DNA from: Tissierellia bacterium
GTDB taxonomy: Bacteria > Bacillota > Clostridia > Tissierellales > Peptoniphilaceae
DNA length: 41,035 nucleotides
Assembly (NCBI GenBank): GCA_030537875.1
Contig: JAUNVC010000012.1
Location: forward strand, 1 to 41,035
Direction of reading: 5' to 3'
The notes beneath the pieces were generated by a model. It was given only the letters and a program-made list of their open reading frames with translations. It did no database searches and was not told the DNA's origin. Positions 33,344 to 41,035 of this stretch are shown here, piece after piece; the first letter of the stretch is position 1; the number at the start of each line of letters is the position of its first letter. Both the position numbers and the translations under genes were made by a program.

Positions 33344-33876
33344 TAAAACTCAATCCCCTTCCTCGCTTGGATTCCTTCTTTGTAATGGTGTTTTATTTCC
33401 TTGACCTCACTTACCATCTTCGCTATCGATTTCAATTCTTCTGGAGCATACCGTCCAGTGACCACGATATCTTTTTTCTTTGACGCCTCTTCCAATACTT
33501 TTAGAACATGATCTATAGAAATGAGTTCATAATATAGAGCGATATTTAGCTCATCTAAAACGTAGAGGTCGTAGGAATCCTGCAATGCCTCTTGAAACAA
33601 AGCGAAGGCATTTTGTGCTCGCTGATAATCTTCTTCATCGGGGTCTCTGCGTATAAAACATTCTCTTCCTGTGATGTGAACATCTACACCCTCCAGTTGT
33701 CGCAATGCTTTTATTTCACTATATTCTTTCCCTTTTATAAATTGCATAAAGAAAACACGACCACCTGCCCCCAGCATTCGTAAACTCATGCCCAGTGCCG
33801 ATGTCGTCTTTCCTTTTCCGTTTCCTGTAATGACAAATAACATTCCTTCACCTTCTTTATACATCTGATTATACAT
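33343..33876 (-). CDS. cobO: Cob(I)alamin adenosyltransferase (CobA/BtuR type)
   Basis: The enzyme makes adenosylcobalamin from cob(I)alamin and ATP. The unusual P-loop GNGKGKTTSALG of the BtuR/CobO family is near the N-terminus, followed by VFFMQFIKGKEYSE, the LYVLDELNIALYY block, and VVTGRYAPEEL, all standard. The given start (ATG 33876, AAGGA upstream) yields 177 residues. An in-frame ATG at 33843 would give 166 residues and starts closer to the family norm. It is the first gene of the operon with the EamA transporter and the ABC importer, which suggests uptake and activation of corrinoids. No cobalamin riboswitch is seen in the 46 bases before it. Confidence 0.93.
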   Translation of the reverse strand: MYNQMYKEGEGMLFVITGNGKGKTTSALGMSLRMLGAGGRVFFMQFIKGKEYSEIKALRQLEGVDVHITGRECFIRRDPDEEDYQRAQNAFALFQEALQDSYDLYVLDELNIALYYELISIDHVLKVLEEASKKKDIVVTGRYAPEELKSIAKMVSEVKEIKHHYKEGIQARKGIEF

Positions 33877-33896
33877 GATGCATCCTTATTCTTCAA

Positions 33897-33922
33897 TAGA
33901 AAAGAACCCCGAAGGGTTCTTT
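33897..33922 (-). terminator. Terminator of the pepC pair
   Basis: A 9-bp stem AAAGAACCC/GGGTTCTTT closed by a TTCG tetraloop (minus strand) ends in TTTT. It starts directly at the stop codon of the second aminopeptidase gene and precedes the cobalamin operon. Confidence 0.88.
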
Positions 33923-35260
33923 TTATGCCAAGCTTCCCATAGGATCCCAGGGTTTGAGAACCGTGGGCTCTTGATCATATTCTTTTTGTAATTCTTCAGG
34001 TAGATATTTTTTGTGGACTACAACTTGGTACATATATTGACGGAACCAATCACGGCTCATGGTCAAATATCCCTTGTATCCATAATCCTCTCCCCAAGAA
34101 TTCTCGACTTTCCAACGAATGGCTTCTCCCTTTTCATCGAGGTGAACTCCGGTGAAGGTCATTGCGTGGGTCATCAGTGAATCACCATAATCCAAGGCCT
34201 CTGCCTTATCTAAAGTAAAGTCAACTTGGAAAAGATTTTCAAAATCCATAGCTTCCATATCTAGGAGAGCTCTTTCTTTGTCACTGTAGTATCTTTGTCC
34301 TACATCACAACCAAACCAAACGGGATGACCGTCCTTAAGCTGTTTTATAGCTGCTTTTTCCAATTCTTCAATGGGAAGATTCAAGTGTTTTACAATTCTA
34401 CCTTCCACCACGTTTCCTAAATACTGAATCGTGTATGTTTTGTGGTAGGGCTTATCTGCCGTAGGAGCGTTGATCAAAGAAATATATTGATCAATTTCCA
34501 TGCCGATATATTTATTGAAAAAGTCTTGAGGTGTAATTTCTCTATCTTCAATAATCTTATCGTCCTTATCCTTCATGACAAGGTCAAATTTCACCGGTGG
34601 TTGACCTAGAGAAATGACCAAAACGTCATAAATCTTTTGCATGAATTTGGTTTTGATTTCGTAAATCTTCTCTTCCGAAACATTCTCTTTAATTGCACTT
34701 CTTAGTTCGTGAGCACCTTTTCTCAAAATCTTGGCCAAGTATTTGCTCATTTGGTAGGTGTTGGAAGAGTTGAAGCTCTCAGGATAGGCATATTTGGGAA
34801 CCACACCATATTTTTTCACCAAGTTGACAAACATATCCCATTGACCACCATCACAAAGTGGATCTCCCAATAGGAATTGCATGACACGGCTATCCAATGT
34901 TTCATCAGCCGTCGCAATCATATTCTCTAAAAAGTAGTTGCAACGTTCCAATTTGTCAAAGAATAAAGGATAGGCTTGTGAAAGTTCAAAGGTTTTTAAG
35001 TTATGTTTTTGCATGAGAAGATTTCTCATAACATTTAAACTTGCAAACATCCAGCATCTTCCACTAGCTTTTTGGTTGGTTACATCTCCCTGTTTAAGAT
35101 CCACATTGAAGGTAAAGGATTCTTCCATAAAGCGTTCGGGATTCAAACAAACCTTGCCCACTCCATTAAAAGAAGCGGCATTCATCATTGCAACACCAGA
35201 AGGATCTGCTAAAAACTTCTCCTCCATTGCCCTAATTTTATCTAATGTTAAATTTCTCAT
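33923..35260 (-). CDS. pepC: C1B aminopeptidase (PepC/bleomycin hydrolase family), copy 2
   Basis: The 445-residue cysteine aminopeptidase has the papain-like catalytic set: oxyanion Gln and Cys in VTNQKASGRCWMFASLN (about residues 60-76), His in LMTHAMTFTGVH, and Asn in WKVENSWGED. Enzymes of this family are cytoplasmic hexamers that trim N-terminal residues from peptides, useful for an amino-acid fermenter. The gene is 9 bases downstream of a paralogue with the same layout, so the pair is co-transcribed. The C-terminus, which enters the active site in bleomycin hydrolase, ends GSLA here, whereas the sister protein ends MPWEF, suggesting different peptide preferences. Confidence 0.94.
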   Translation of the reverse strand: MRNLTLDKIRAMEEKFLADPSGVAMMNAASFNGVGKVCLNPERFMEESFTFNVDLKQGDVTNQKASGRCWMFASLNVMRNLLMQKHNLKTFELSQAYPLFFDKLERCNYFLENMIATADETLDSRVMQFLLGDPLCDGGQWDMFVNLVKKYGVVPKYAYPESFNSSNTYQMSKYLAKILRKGAHELRSAIKENVSEEKIYEIKTKFMQKIYDVLVISLGQPPVKFDLVMKDKDDKIIEDREITPQDFFNKYIGMEIDQYISLINAPTADKPYHKTYTIQYLGNVVEGRIVKHLNLPIEELEKAAIKQLKDGHPVWFGCDVGQRYYSDKERALLDMEAMDFENLFQVDFTLDKAEALDYGDSLMTHAMTFTGVHLDEKGEAIRWKVENSWGEDYGYKGYLTMSRDWFRQYMYQVVVHKKYLPEELQKEYDQEPTVLKPWDPMGSLA

Positions 35261-35269
35261 ATCGTCCTC

Positions 35270-36589
35270 CTAGAATTCCCAAGGCATGAGCGTAATGGGT
35301 TCTTGCTCAAGGGCCTTCTTCTCTTCGTCATTCAGATAAGATTTTTTCGCAACAATTTCATAGACATAGCGATCGAACCATTTGTCATCCATCACTAGAT
35401 AGCCTTTGCTTCCACGCTTGTCACCCCAAGAGTTTTCAACTTTCCAACGGAGATGATTTTCTCCTTCATCAAACCCTTGGAATACCATGGCATGGGTTGG
35501 AGTAGAGTGTTGTAGGGATAGTGCATCACCTTTATCAATTGTGCTATCAAAGCGGAACATGCCATCCATGTTAAGAACGCCTTCTGCAAGAGTGCCGTTG
35601 CCTTCATCATCAATTAAGCTTTCCTGTCCAACGTCGGCTCCAAACCAAACTGGTGTACCCCCTTCAATCATTTTCTTTGTAATCTCTTTCAGGCGTTCAC
35701 CACTTACCGACAAGTATTGAATTCCTTCAAATTCTACTGGAAGCTTCATATAGGGACGAACATACAATGTGTTTAGTTTCTTACCTTCCACTGGCATATG
35801 AGCTATTTCAACATATTGCTCTAAATCTTCTTTTACATATTCTTCATAGAATTCCATGGGGGTCATTCCGCGTTTTTCAATCAGTTTATCGTCCTTATCT
35901 CTCAAAATGAGATCAAAGGTTCTGGGGGGAATTCCCATGGCAATGGCATCCATACGGAAGATATCTTCCATGCATGCATCTTTTATTGCTACCAATTCTT
36001 CTTCGCTCTTTCCAGCTTTATGAGCTTCACGAATATCCTTTGCACCTTTTTTCAATCTCTTGGAAAGAAGTTCTACAAATTCGTCTGTTTTCTTGACGTT
36101 GGCAGGATCTTGGTAGGCATAGTCGGGAACAATTCCATATTTTTCAACAAGACGGACAAAGGTAGACCACCATCCGCCATCTTCCATGGCATGGAATACC
36201 ACAATATGATTCAAACGATCTTCTAAATCTTTATCTTTTAACTCGATAACATTTTCAAGGTACGCATTGGCCCTTTCCAACTTATCAAAAAAGTATAGAT
36301 ATCCGTGAGAAAAAGTAAAATCTTTCAGATTCCATCTTTTTATCATATCTACACGTAACATATTGAGAGATGCATACATCCAGCAACGACCAGACTTTTT
36401 CTGATCAGTGATAGATCCAGGTTTTAACTCTGTTTTGAAGACATTTGGATTGTCTCTCAAAATCTCTTGATCTACAGATGCCTTTAAAACACCCACATTC
36501 GTCGCAGCATGTTTCTCTGCGCCTTTAAAGTTTTGATCATGAGCCTCTTTAAAGGAAGCCAAATCTTTTAATTCAATACTTTTATTCAT
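35270..36589 (-). CDS. pepC: C1B aminopeptidase (PepC/bleomycin hydrolase family), copy 1
   Basis: The 439-residue paralogue of the gene at 33923 has Gln and Cys in SITDQKKSGRCWMYASLN, His in TPTHAMVFQGF, and Asn in WKVENSWGDK. Length and motifs match active PepC-type enzymes. It starts with ATG 36589 after a GGAGG-type ribosome binding site, behind a promoter with a consensus -35 box. The two copies are clearly related along their whole length but have diverged well beyond a recent duplication, so both are probably kept for a reason. Confidence 0.94.
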   Translation of the reverse strand: MNKSIELKDLASFKEAHDQNFKGAEKHAATNVGVLKASVDQEILRDNPNVFKTELKPGSITDQKKSGRCWMYASLNMLRVDMIKRWNLKDFTFSHGYLYFFDKLERANAYLENVIELKDKDLEDRLNHIVVFHAMEDGGWWSTFVRLVEKYGIVPDYAYQDPANVKKTDEFVELLSKRLKKGAKDIREAHKAGKSEEELVAIKDACMEDIFRMDAIAMGIPPRTFDLILRDKDDKLIEKRGMTPMEFYEEYVKEDLEQYVEIAHMPVEGKKLNTLYVRPYMKLPVEFEGIQYLSVSGERLKEITKKMIEGGTPVWFGADVGQESLIDDEGNGTLAEGVLNMDGMFRFDSTIDKGDALSLQHSTPTHAMVFQGFDEGENHLRWKVENSWGDKRGSKGYLVMDDKWFDRYVYEIVAKKSYLNDEEKKALEQEPITLMPWEF

Positions 36590-36607
36590 GTTTTTACCTC
36601 CTCCCTA

Positions 36608-36636
36608 AACTTAATACAAAAAAACAAACTTGTCAA
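36608..36636 (-). promoter_or_regulatory. Promoter of the tandem pepC genes
   Basis: The minus strand has a consensus TTGACA (36636..36631), a 17-base T-rich spacer and TAAGTT (36613..36608) just upstream of the GGAGG of the gene at 36589. Confidence 0.65.
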
Positions 36637-36652
36637 TACCTTTTTTTATGCA

Positions 36653-36685
36653 CATAAAAAATAAAAGAACCTCCTTGCGGAGGTT
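36653..36685 (-). terminator. Terminator of gpmA
   Basis: A 7-bp stem AACCTCC/GGAGGTT with a GCAA tetraloop is followed by a T-rich tail on the minus strand. It starts about 10 bases after the gpmA stop. Confidence 0.88.
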
Positions 36686-36695
36686 AAGCCATTTT

Positions 36696-37376
36696 TTAAC
36701 GAAAACTTTTTTTATCAACTATTTCTAAACGATCATTTAATTCATAGAGAATTGGACAACCTGTCGGAATTTCTAGACTCATAATATCTTCATCGGAAAT
36801 ATGTTCCAAATGTTTCGTTAACGCTCTTAGTGAATTCCCGTGGGCTGCTACAATCACATTTTTCCCATTTAAAAGATCCAAAGCAATGCGATCTTCCCAA
36901 ATGGGCATCACCCTGTGCAGAGTAACTTTTAAGTTCTCTGTATGGGGCACAGCAGCTTTATAAAGGTATTTTCTATCGTGGACTTGACTCAATGGATGAT
37001 CTTCCTTTAATTCCGGTGGAAGGGTGTCATAGGAGCGACGCCATATATGAACCTGCTCTTCCCCATATTGCTCTGCAGTTTCCTTTTTATTGAGACCTTG
37101 CAATCCTCCATAATGACGCTCATTGAGTCGCCAAGATTTATACTCGGGGATCCAAAGTTGATCCATCTCTTCTAATATAATATGGAGGGTTTTAATTGCA
37201 CGTTTTAAGACCGAGGTATAAGCTTGATCAAAAGCAATTTTTTCTTGTTTCAATAACTCTCCCGCTTCCTTCGCTTCCATGGTTCCCTTTTCACTTAAGT
37301 CCACATCCACCCAACCGGTAAATCGATTTTGTAAATTCCATTCACTTTGTCCGTGACGCACCAAAACTAACTTCAT
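36696..37376 (-). CDS. gpmA: 2,3-bisphosphoglycerate-dependent phosphoglycerate mutase
   Basis: GpmA (226 residues) interconverts 3- and 2-phosphoglycerate in glycolysis. The catalytic His is in [10 protein letters not shown] at residues 5-14. Next come [14 protein letters not shown], the substrate loop [25 protein letters not shown] and the second catalytic His in [12 protein letters not shown] chose ATG 37376, which follows AAAGGAACG; the in-frame ATG 15 codons earlier lies in the terminator hairpin of hup. The length is at the short end of the family (228-250), but all blocks are complete. Confidence 0.95.
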   Translation of the reverse strand: MKLVLVRHGQSEWNLQNRFTGWVDVDLSEKGTMEAKEAGELLKQEKIAFDQAYTSVLKRAIKTLHIILEEMDQLWIPEYKSWRLNERHYGGLQGLNKKETAEQYGEEQVHIWRRSYDTLPPELKEDHPLSQVHDRKYLYKAAVPHTENLKVTLHRVMPIWEDRIALDLLNGKNVIVAAHGNSLRALTKHLEHISDEDIMSLEIPTGCPILYELNDRLEIVDKKSFR

Positions 37377-37397
37377 ATCGTTCCTTTCCTTTTTCAA

Positions 37398-37421
37398 AGA
37401 AAAATGCTCCCAAAGGAGCAT
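37398..37421 (-). terminator. Terminator of hup
   Basis: A 7-bp stem ATGCTCC/GGAGCAT with a 4-base loop is followed by TTTTTC on the minus strand, 10 bases after the hup stop codon. Confidence 0.88.
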
Positions 37422-37431
37422 CTTTTATGGT

Positions 37432-37737
37432 CTATTTCTTCTTGCTTTTTTTGGTTGCTTTTTTGTTGACCATTTCTTTCAAAGCTTTTCCGGCCTTGAA
37501 AACAGGTGCTTTAGAAGCAGGAATCTTGATAACTTCCTCAGGATTTCTGGGGTTTCTTCCTTCTCTTGCTTTTCTTTGTCTTACTTCGAAAGTACCAAAG
37601 CCAACGAGTTGGACTTTTTCACCTTTAACGAGAGTTTCGTTTACAGCTTCTAAGAAAGCGTTTAAAGCTCTCTCGGAATCTTTTTTGGTGAGTTCGGACT
37701 TCTCAGCAATTGCTGCGATGAGTTCGGATTTGTTCAT
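37432..37737 (-). CDS. hup: HU-family DNA-binding protein
   Basis: This 101-residue nucleoid protein has the HU signature [18 protein letters not shown], the proline-tipped beta arm [14 protein letters not shown], and the C-terminal helix. It carries about ten extra residues in a lysine-rich tail ([10 protein letters not shown]), longer than the usual 90-residue HU and likely to add nonspecific DNA contacts. It has a ribosome binding site AAGGAGG and its own promoter and terminator. Its place after the yabN-like gene agrees with the clostridial mazG-hup order. Confidence 0.96.
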   Translation of the reverse strand: MNKSELIAAIAEKSELTKKDSERALNAFLEAVNETLVKGEKVQLVGFGTFEVRQRKAREGRNPRNPEEVIKIPASKAPVFKAGKALKEMVNKKATKKSKKK

Positions 37738-37799
37738 AATTTCCTCCTTATGATTGCTATTGCTACGAAAGTCTAGGTATTCAACTTCCGCTTACTATC

Positions 37800-37828
37800 A
37801 TTTTACACAAAAGAACTGATAAGTGCAA
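37800..37828 (-). promoter_or_regulatory. Promoter of hup
   Basis: The minus strand has TTGCAC (37828..37823), a 17-base spacer and TAAAAT (37805..37800), about 63 bases upstream of the hup ATG. The T-rich stretch 37830-37895 just upstream may help end transcription of the YabN-like gene but has no clear hairpin. Confidence 0.75.
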
Positions 37829-37895
37829 GCTTTTTTTCTTATTTTTTTGATATTTTAGCGTTTTTTCGTGTTTTTTTACCTTTTTTCCCATATTT

Positions 37896-38765
37896 TTACT
37901 TAAAAATCGACACTTTTAGTGCAGAAAAAATATCTTTCAGTTCCCAAAGGCCTTCGGAAGTCCCCTCTTCGAAATATGACAGTAGTTCATACAGTCTCTG
38001 GATATTTTCATCAAAAACTTGGTCATCGATCTCTTGACAATCCACATCGTAGAGTTGTTCTCTGAGTTGAAATAGCAAATTCTCCACCGTAGGAAGCGAG
38101 TCATCCTTTGGAACAACCATAGTTAAACGGACACTGGGTGATAGCCTTCGATCCATTTCATATAGGGGAAGTTGCACTTTTCTTTCCTCACCTATGATAC
38201 CTGCATCATAGAGAGCAATCACTTCGTAATCTTCGGGATAGATTTCCATAAGACTGAGTTTGACTTTAGATAATAAAAATTCATTCCAAAGCTGCGTAAT
38301 AAGTAAATGCTGCTTGGTATCTAACTGAAAGGGATGAATTTCCTGTGCATCGAGAAGAGTAAACCCCTCCACAGGATCCACATTTGCCAGTGCGAAGCAA
38401 GGCTCCAAGAAAGAGGGTGCCTCCACAATAGAAAGATGCACATCCATGTCCTTTGCTCTTTGTCGTATAATCTGAACAGATGTCTCCGCAACCGAAGGAC
38501 TTCCCGGTACACAATAGACCACATCTCCATTTTGATGCTCTTCAAGCAATCGTTGAGCAATGGAAGTGTAGATCTCTTCAAAAGTTTCTTTCTTTTCATA
38601 CAAATCGTCAAAAGTGGAAAATTCAATGCCCAGTTGGTTCAAATATTCTACCGTCGGGTGATCTTTGGTACGAATGAAAACTTTTCTGGCCTTTTGTATT
38701 GTTTCTAATCCTCTTAACGTGAGTGCTTTGGGATCTCCATATCCTAGTCCTACAATGGTTATCAT
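37896..38765 (-). CDS. YabN-like tetrapyrrole-methylase-domain protein lacking the MazG domain
   Basis: Normal YabN/MazG proteins of Firmicutes have an N-terminal SAM-dependent tetrapyrrole methylase domain and a C-terminal MazG nucleotide pyrophosphohydrolase domain, near 480 residues in all. This 289-residue protein keeps the methylase domain (TIVGLGYGDPKALTLRG at the start and the YCVPGSPSVAETS loop near 85-97). It then has only about 65 residues starting VENLLFQLREQLYDVDCQE and ending in a segment without the MazG EExxE metal motif. The DNA after the stop is T-rich and non-coding, so no frameshifted remainder is present. It overlaps the SpoVB-like gene by four bases, the usual yabM-yabN order. 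Confidence 0.85.
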   Translation of the reverse strand: MITIVGLGYGDPKALTLRGLETIQKARKVFIRTKDHPTVEYLNQLGIEFSTFDDLYEKKETFEEIYTSIAQRLLEEHQNGDVVYCVPGSPSVAETSVQIIRQRAKDMDVHLSIVEAPSFLEPCFALANVDPVEGFTLLDAQEIHPFQLDTKQHLLITQLWNEFLLSKVKLSLMEIYPEDYEVIALYDAGIIGEERKVQLPLYEMDRRLSPSVRLTMVVPKDDSLPTVENLLFQLREQLYDVDCQEIDDQVFDENIQRLYELLSYFEEGTSEGLWELKDIFSALKVSIFK

Positions 38766-40354
38766 TGGTCTTTCCTCCGTATCCCTTTGAGTTCTTCCTT
38801 GCTGATTGTTTTTGTGACAATGATCAATCCGCCATACACGATGGCACCAAGGACCACCGCACCAATGGTTGCAAGTTTTGTCACGCCTCGATCCAATCCT
38901 ATTACTGGTAATATGTTTAGCAAAAGTCGATGCCCATAATATACAACTCCACCCATGAGAAGGGAATTGATCAAGGGCTTGGGAAGTTGACGTAAAATTT
39001 TAATGGGAATCAATCGATTGCAAGCATACACATCCAAAGCAAAGGTAATCCCATAGGCAACTAGACTTGCAATGGCAGCACCGAACACATGAAAGATAGG
39101 ATTTCGAGTTAGAATATAGGTCAGTATAATCTTTACAACTGCTCCACCAATTAGATTGTAGACGGGAATGCGTTCCTTTCCGATGGCTTGTAACATGGAG
39201 GTGATTACCGTGATGAACATCAACGGAACCACTTCTAAGGATAAAATTTTAAGGATCTTTGCTGTACCAGCAATGGCTTCAGGACTTGTAGTAAAATAGA
39301 GCAATTCCACAATGGGTTGGCTCAAAACGTAGAGTCCCACAGAACATGGTAGTGCAATTAACAAAGTAATCTTGATAATCGTATTGGTTCGTTCTTTTAA
39401 TTTTTGTACTTCATGGAGAACTTTTAGAGAGGATAGGACTGGGATAATACTGACTCCAATGGCAATGGCAATAACTTGTGGCACGCCAATGAGAGTTTGT
39501 GCCATACCTTTAAGCCAGCCAAATCGTAAGTTTGCCGCTGCTTCCGTAAATCCAGCATCCAATAGTCCCGTCATCACCAAGCGAATATCAATAAAATCCA
39601 TGATGGGAATAATGGCAGCACCAAGAGAAATAGGTAGTGCAATCCTAATCATTTCCTTCAATATGGATTTGCTATCTTCTCCCCTGCTCTTATCGTGTAT
39701 CCACTCTTTTTCCATTTCTTTTTTATGGCGAAGGTGAACATAAACCATATATAAAAGCCCTACAAAGGCGCCAAAAGAAGCACCAAAAGAAGCCCCGCCT
39801 GCCGCCACTTCATATCCTTTTGGTAACAACAAATAGGTGATATAAAGTCCTGATAAGACACGGAAAAATTGAATAATAATTTGACTTATGGCCGTAGGTG
39901 TCATGATTTGAAGTCCTTGGTAATAGCCCCGAATAGCCGCCAACATGGGAGACAATACCATGGCCGGTACCAATGCCACAACGGCATAATATGCTCCAGG
40001 ATTTTTAAAGAAATGTACCAAAGAGTGACTAAAAAAATATGTTCCCACACCAAGGATCATTCCCAAGGTTGCCATGAGATAGAAGGCAACTTGAAATGTA
40101 CGATAGGAGTCCTTCCATCTTTTTTCAGCCAAAGCTGAACTGACCATTGTTGCCACTGCGACAGGTAAACCTGCCGTTGTGATGGCTAACATAATTTCAT
40201 ATATGGGATAGGCCGCCTGATAATATCCTATTCCCTCATCTTGAATCATGGACGTGATGGGGATTCGATACACAGCTCCCAAAATTTTTACAAGTATCCC
40301 TGCCGCACCCAGTATGGCTGCATTGATTCCAATGGATCTTTTCTTGCTCTTCAT
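38762..40354 (-). CDS. SpoVB/MurJ-like polysaccharide flippase (MOP superfamily)
   Basis: This 530-residue protein has about 14 transmembrane helices and the start IGINAAILGAAGILVKILGAVYRIP, marked by GAVYRIP, typical of the SpoVB/YabM group of the MVF (MurJ) family. Such proteins flip lipid-linked cell-wall precursors across the membrane; SpoVB serves spore cortex synthesis, and YabM is the vegetative relative encoded next to yabN in Bacillus. The internal segments RGYYQGLQIMTPTAISQI and GIPQV-type loops fit the family. ATG 40354 follows AAGGAGT. It lies between rplY and the yabN-like gene, matching known synteny, though pth, mfd and spoVT are missing between it and rplY. Confidence 0.92.
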   Translation of the reverse strand: MKSKKRSIGINAAILGAAGILVKILGAVYRIPITSMIQDEGIGYYQAAYPIYEIMLAITTAGLPVAVATMVSSALAEKRWKDSYRTFQVAFYLMATLGMILGVGTYFFSHSLVHFFKNPGAYYAVVALVPAMVLSPMLAAIRGYYQGLQIMTPTAISQIIIQFFRVLSGLYITYLLLPKGYEVAAGGASFGASFGAFVGLLYMVYVHLRHKKEMEKEWIHDKSRGEDSKSILKEMIRIALPISLGAAIIPIMDFIDIRLVMTGLLDAGFTEAAANLRFGWLKGMAQTLIGVPQVIAIAIGVSIIPVLSSLKVLHEVQKLKERTNTIIKITLLIALPCSVGLYVLSQPIVELLYFTTSPEAIAGTAKILKILSLEVVPLMFITVITSMLQAIGKERIPVYNLIGGAVVKIILTYILTRNPIFHVFGAAIASLVAYGITFALDVYACNRLIPIKILRQLPKPLINSLLMGGVVYYGHRLLLNILPVIGLDRGVTKLATIGAVVLGAIVYGGLIIVTKTISKEELKGIRRKDQ

Positions 40355-40365
40355 GTGGACTCCTT

Positions 40366-40390
40366 AAAAAAAGATCCGTTTCCACGGATC
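40366..40390 (-). terminator. Terminator of rplY
   Basis: A 6-bp stem GATCCG/CGGATC with a 6-base loop is followed by seven T on the minus strand, about 6 bases after the rplY stop codon. Confidence 0.88.
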
Positions 40391-40396
40391 CAAATT

Positions 40397-41035
40397 TTAT
40401 TCTTCAGTTTCTTCGGTCTCTTCTTCACCAACTACGGGTACTTCACCAGCTTCAGCAACTTCCTCTTCTTCTGGTTCTTCCGTTTCCATTCTCTCATGGG
40501 TCAAGATACAAATCGTCTCGTCCAAGTCGTGAAGTATGGTAACTTTTTCGTCTTTGGTAATATCCAAATCTGCAATGGTGAAACTGTCGTCATATTGCAT
40601 ATCTTGAACGTCTATGGAAATAGACTCAGGAATATCTCCTGGTAAACATTCAACATTCAGGGTGTTCATAACCTGCATAAATACAGATGGCTGGACACGA
40701 ATGCTGTCTTTGTTCAAATACTCGATTGGAATCTCAACTTTAATCGTTTCGTCCATTCGAATTCCTTGGAAATTAACATGTAAAATCTGATTTTTAAAAG
40801 GATGTCTATCCACATCTTTAATAATTGTGGGATATTTTTTCCCATCCACAATAACATCAATAATACTGGTCATTCCGGCGTCTTTAAAAACTACATCGAA
40901 ATCTCTAGCACTGATGGTAATGGGACGAGTATCTTCCCCTTTTGCAAAGATTGAAGCAGGAATATTTTTCTCCGCTCTAATTTTTTTGGAGCTATTTTTC
41001 CCTAAGGATTCTCTCACCTTTGCATCTAATGAAAT
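40397..41035 (-). CDS. rplY: 50S ribosomal protein L25 (CTC family), start beyond right edge
   Basis: L25/CTC binds 5S rRNA. The visible 212 residues begin ISLDAKVRESLGKNSSKKIR, which matches the usual N-terminus, so only a few residues lie outside the window; the internal GTG at 41017 is not the start. Residues 1-95 are the L25 core, which binds RNA (IPASIFAKGE, then HPFKNQILHVNFQ). The C-terminal TL5/CTC beta domain follows (IPIEYLN... to about 185), and then a strongly acidic tail rich in Glu. The two-domain long form is typical of Firmicutes, where it is often a general stress protein gene. Its own terminator follows. Confidence 0.94.
   Translation of the reverse strand: MSLDAKVRESLGKNSSKKIRAEKNIPASIFAKGEDTRPITISARDFDVVFKDAGMTSIIDVIVDGKKYPTIIKDVDRHPFKNQILHVNFQGIRMDETIKVEIPIEYLNKDSIRVQPSVFMQVMNTLNVECLPGDIPESISIDVQDMQYDDSFTIADLDITKDEKVTILHDLDETICILTHERMETEEPEEEEVAEAGEVPVVGEEETEETEE

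Noticed and set aside
33877-33922. Possible cobalamin riboswitch before the adenosyltransferase gene
   Set aside because: Only 46 bases are available and they hold the pepC terminator; a B12 riboswitch needs about 200 bases and its conserved box is not seen.

Overview
The window reads as a chromosomal segment of a low-GC, anaerobic Firmicute of the Clostridia (a Peptostreptococcales/Tissierellales-type amino-acid fermenter is my best guess). The reasons are the AT-rich sequence, the ctsR-mcsA-mcsB-clpC-radA order, an Fe-S L-serine dehydratase in two subunits, a complete selenocysteine cassette, a cobalamin uptake and adenosylation operon, and the rplY..spoVB-yabN..hup order. Almost everything is on the minus strand. 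I see no phage, transposon, CRISPR array or obvious island.

Layout, left to right. 1-173: start of a membrane-protein gene running off the left edge. 249-5633 (minus): a tightly overlapped operon of a PfkB-like degenerate kinase, YhaO-like nuclease, YhaN-like ATPase, metallophosphoesterase, nagB and a CYTH protein. 5816-9280 (plus): a membrane-anchored degenerate amidohydrolase followed by sdaAB-sdaAA, ending in a shared terminator. 9344-12357 (minus): MATE exporter and phosphohexomutase. 12401-18120 (minus): comEA-selD-selA-selB-response regulator-tRNA-Sec. SelD is itself a selenoprotein: an in-frame TGA with a SECIS-like hairpin lies 14 codons after the true start. 18247-19477 (plus): a pabB-like pseudogene with at least four frameshifts. 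19588-25191 (minus): ctsR-mcsA-mcsB-clpC-radA behind a CtsR operator. 25295-27355 (minus): EF-G-like GTPase. 27646-28344 (plus): variant thyX. 28390-29369 (minus): histidine phosphatase and tRNA-Gly/His/Lys/Leu behind a consensus promoter. 29453-33876 (minus): cobalamin ABC importer, EamA transporter and cob(I)alamin adenosyltransferase. 33923-36589 (minus): two tandem PepC-like aminopeptidases. 36696-41035 (minus): gpmA, hup, a MazG-less YabN, a SpoVB/MurJ flippase and rplY (cut by the right edge).

The most interesting theme is remodelling of the protein-arginine-phosphorylation system. McsB keeps its fold but has lost essentially every catalytic and phosphoarginine-binding motif, McsA has lost its N-terminal zinc finger, and the ClpC N-domain has lost the key glutamate of its second repeat. 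The writer and reader of phosphoarginine appear to have decayed together inside an otherwise intact, CtsR-controlled operon. Other points of note are the Sec-containing SelD with a response regulator embedded between selB and selC, two further pseudo-enzymes (PfkB-like and amidohydrolase-like), a ThyX with a replaced RHR motif, and an EamA transporter translationally coupled to cobalamin adenosyltransferase.
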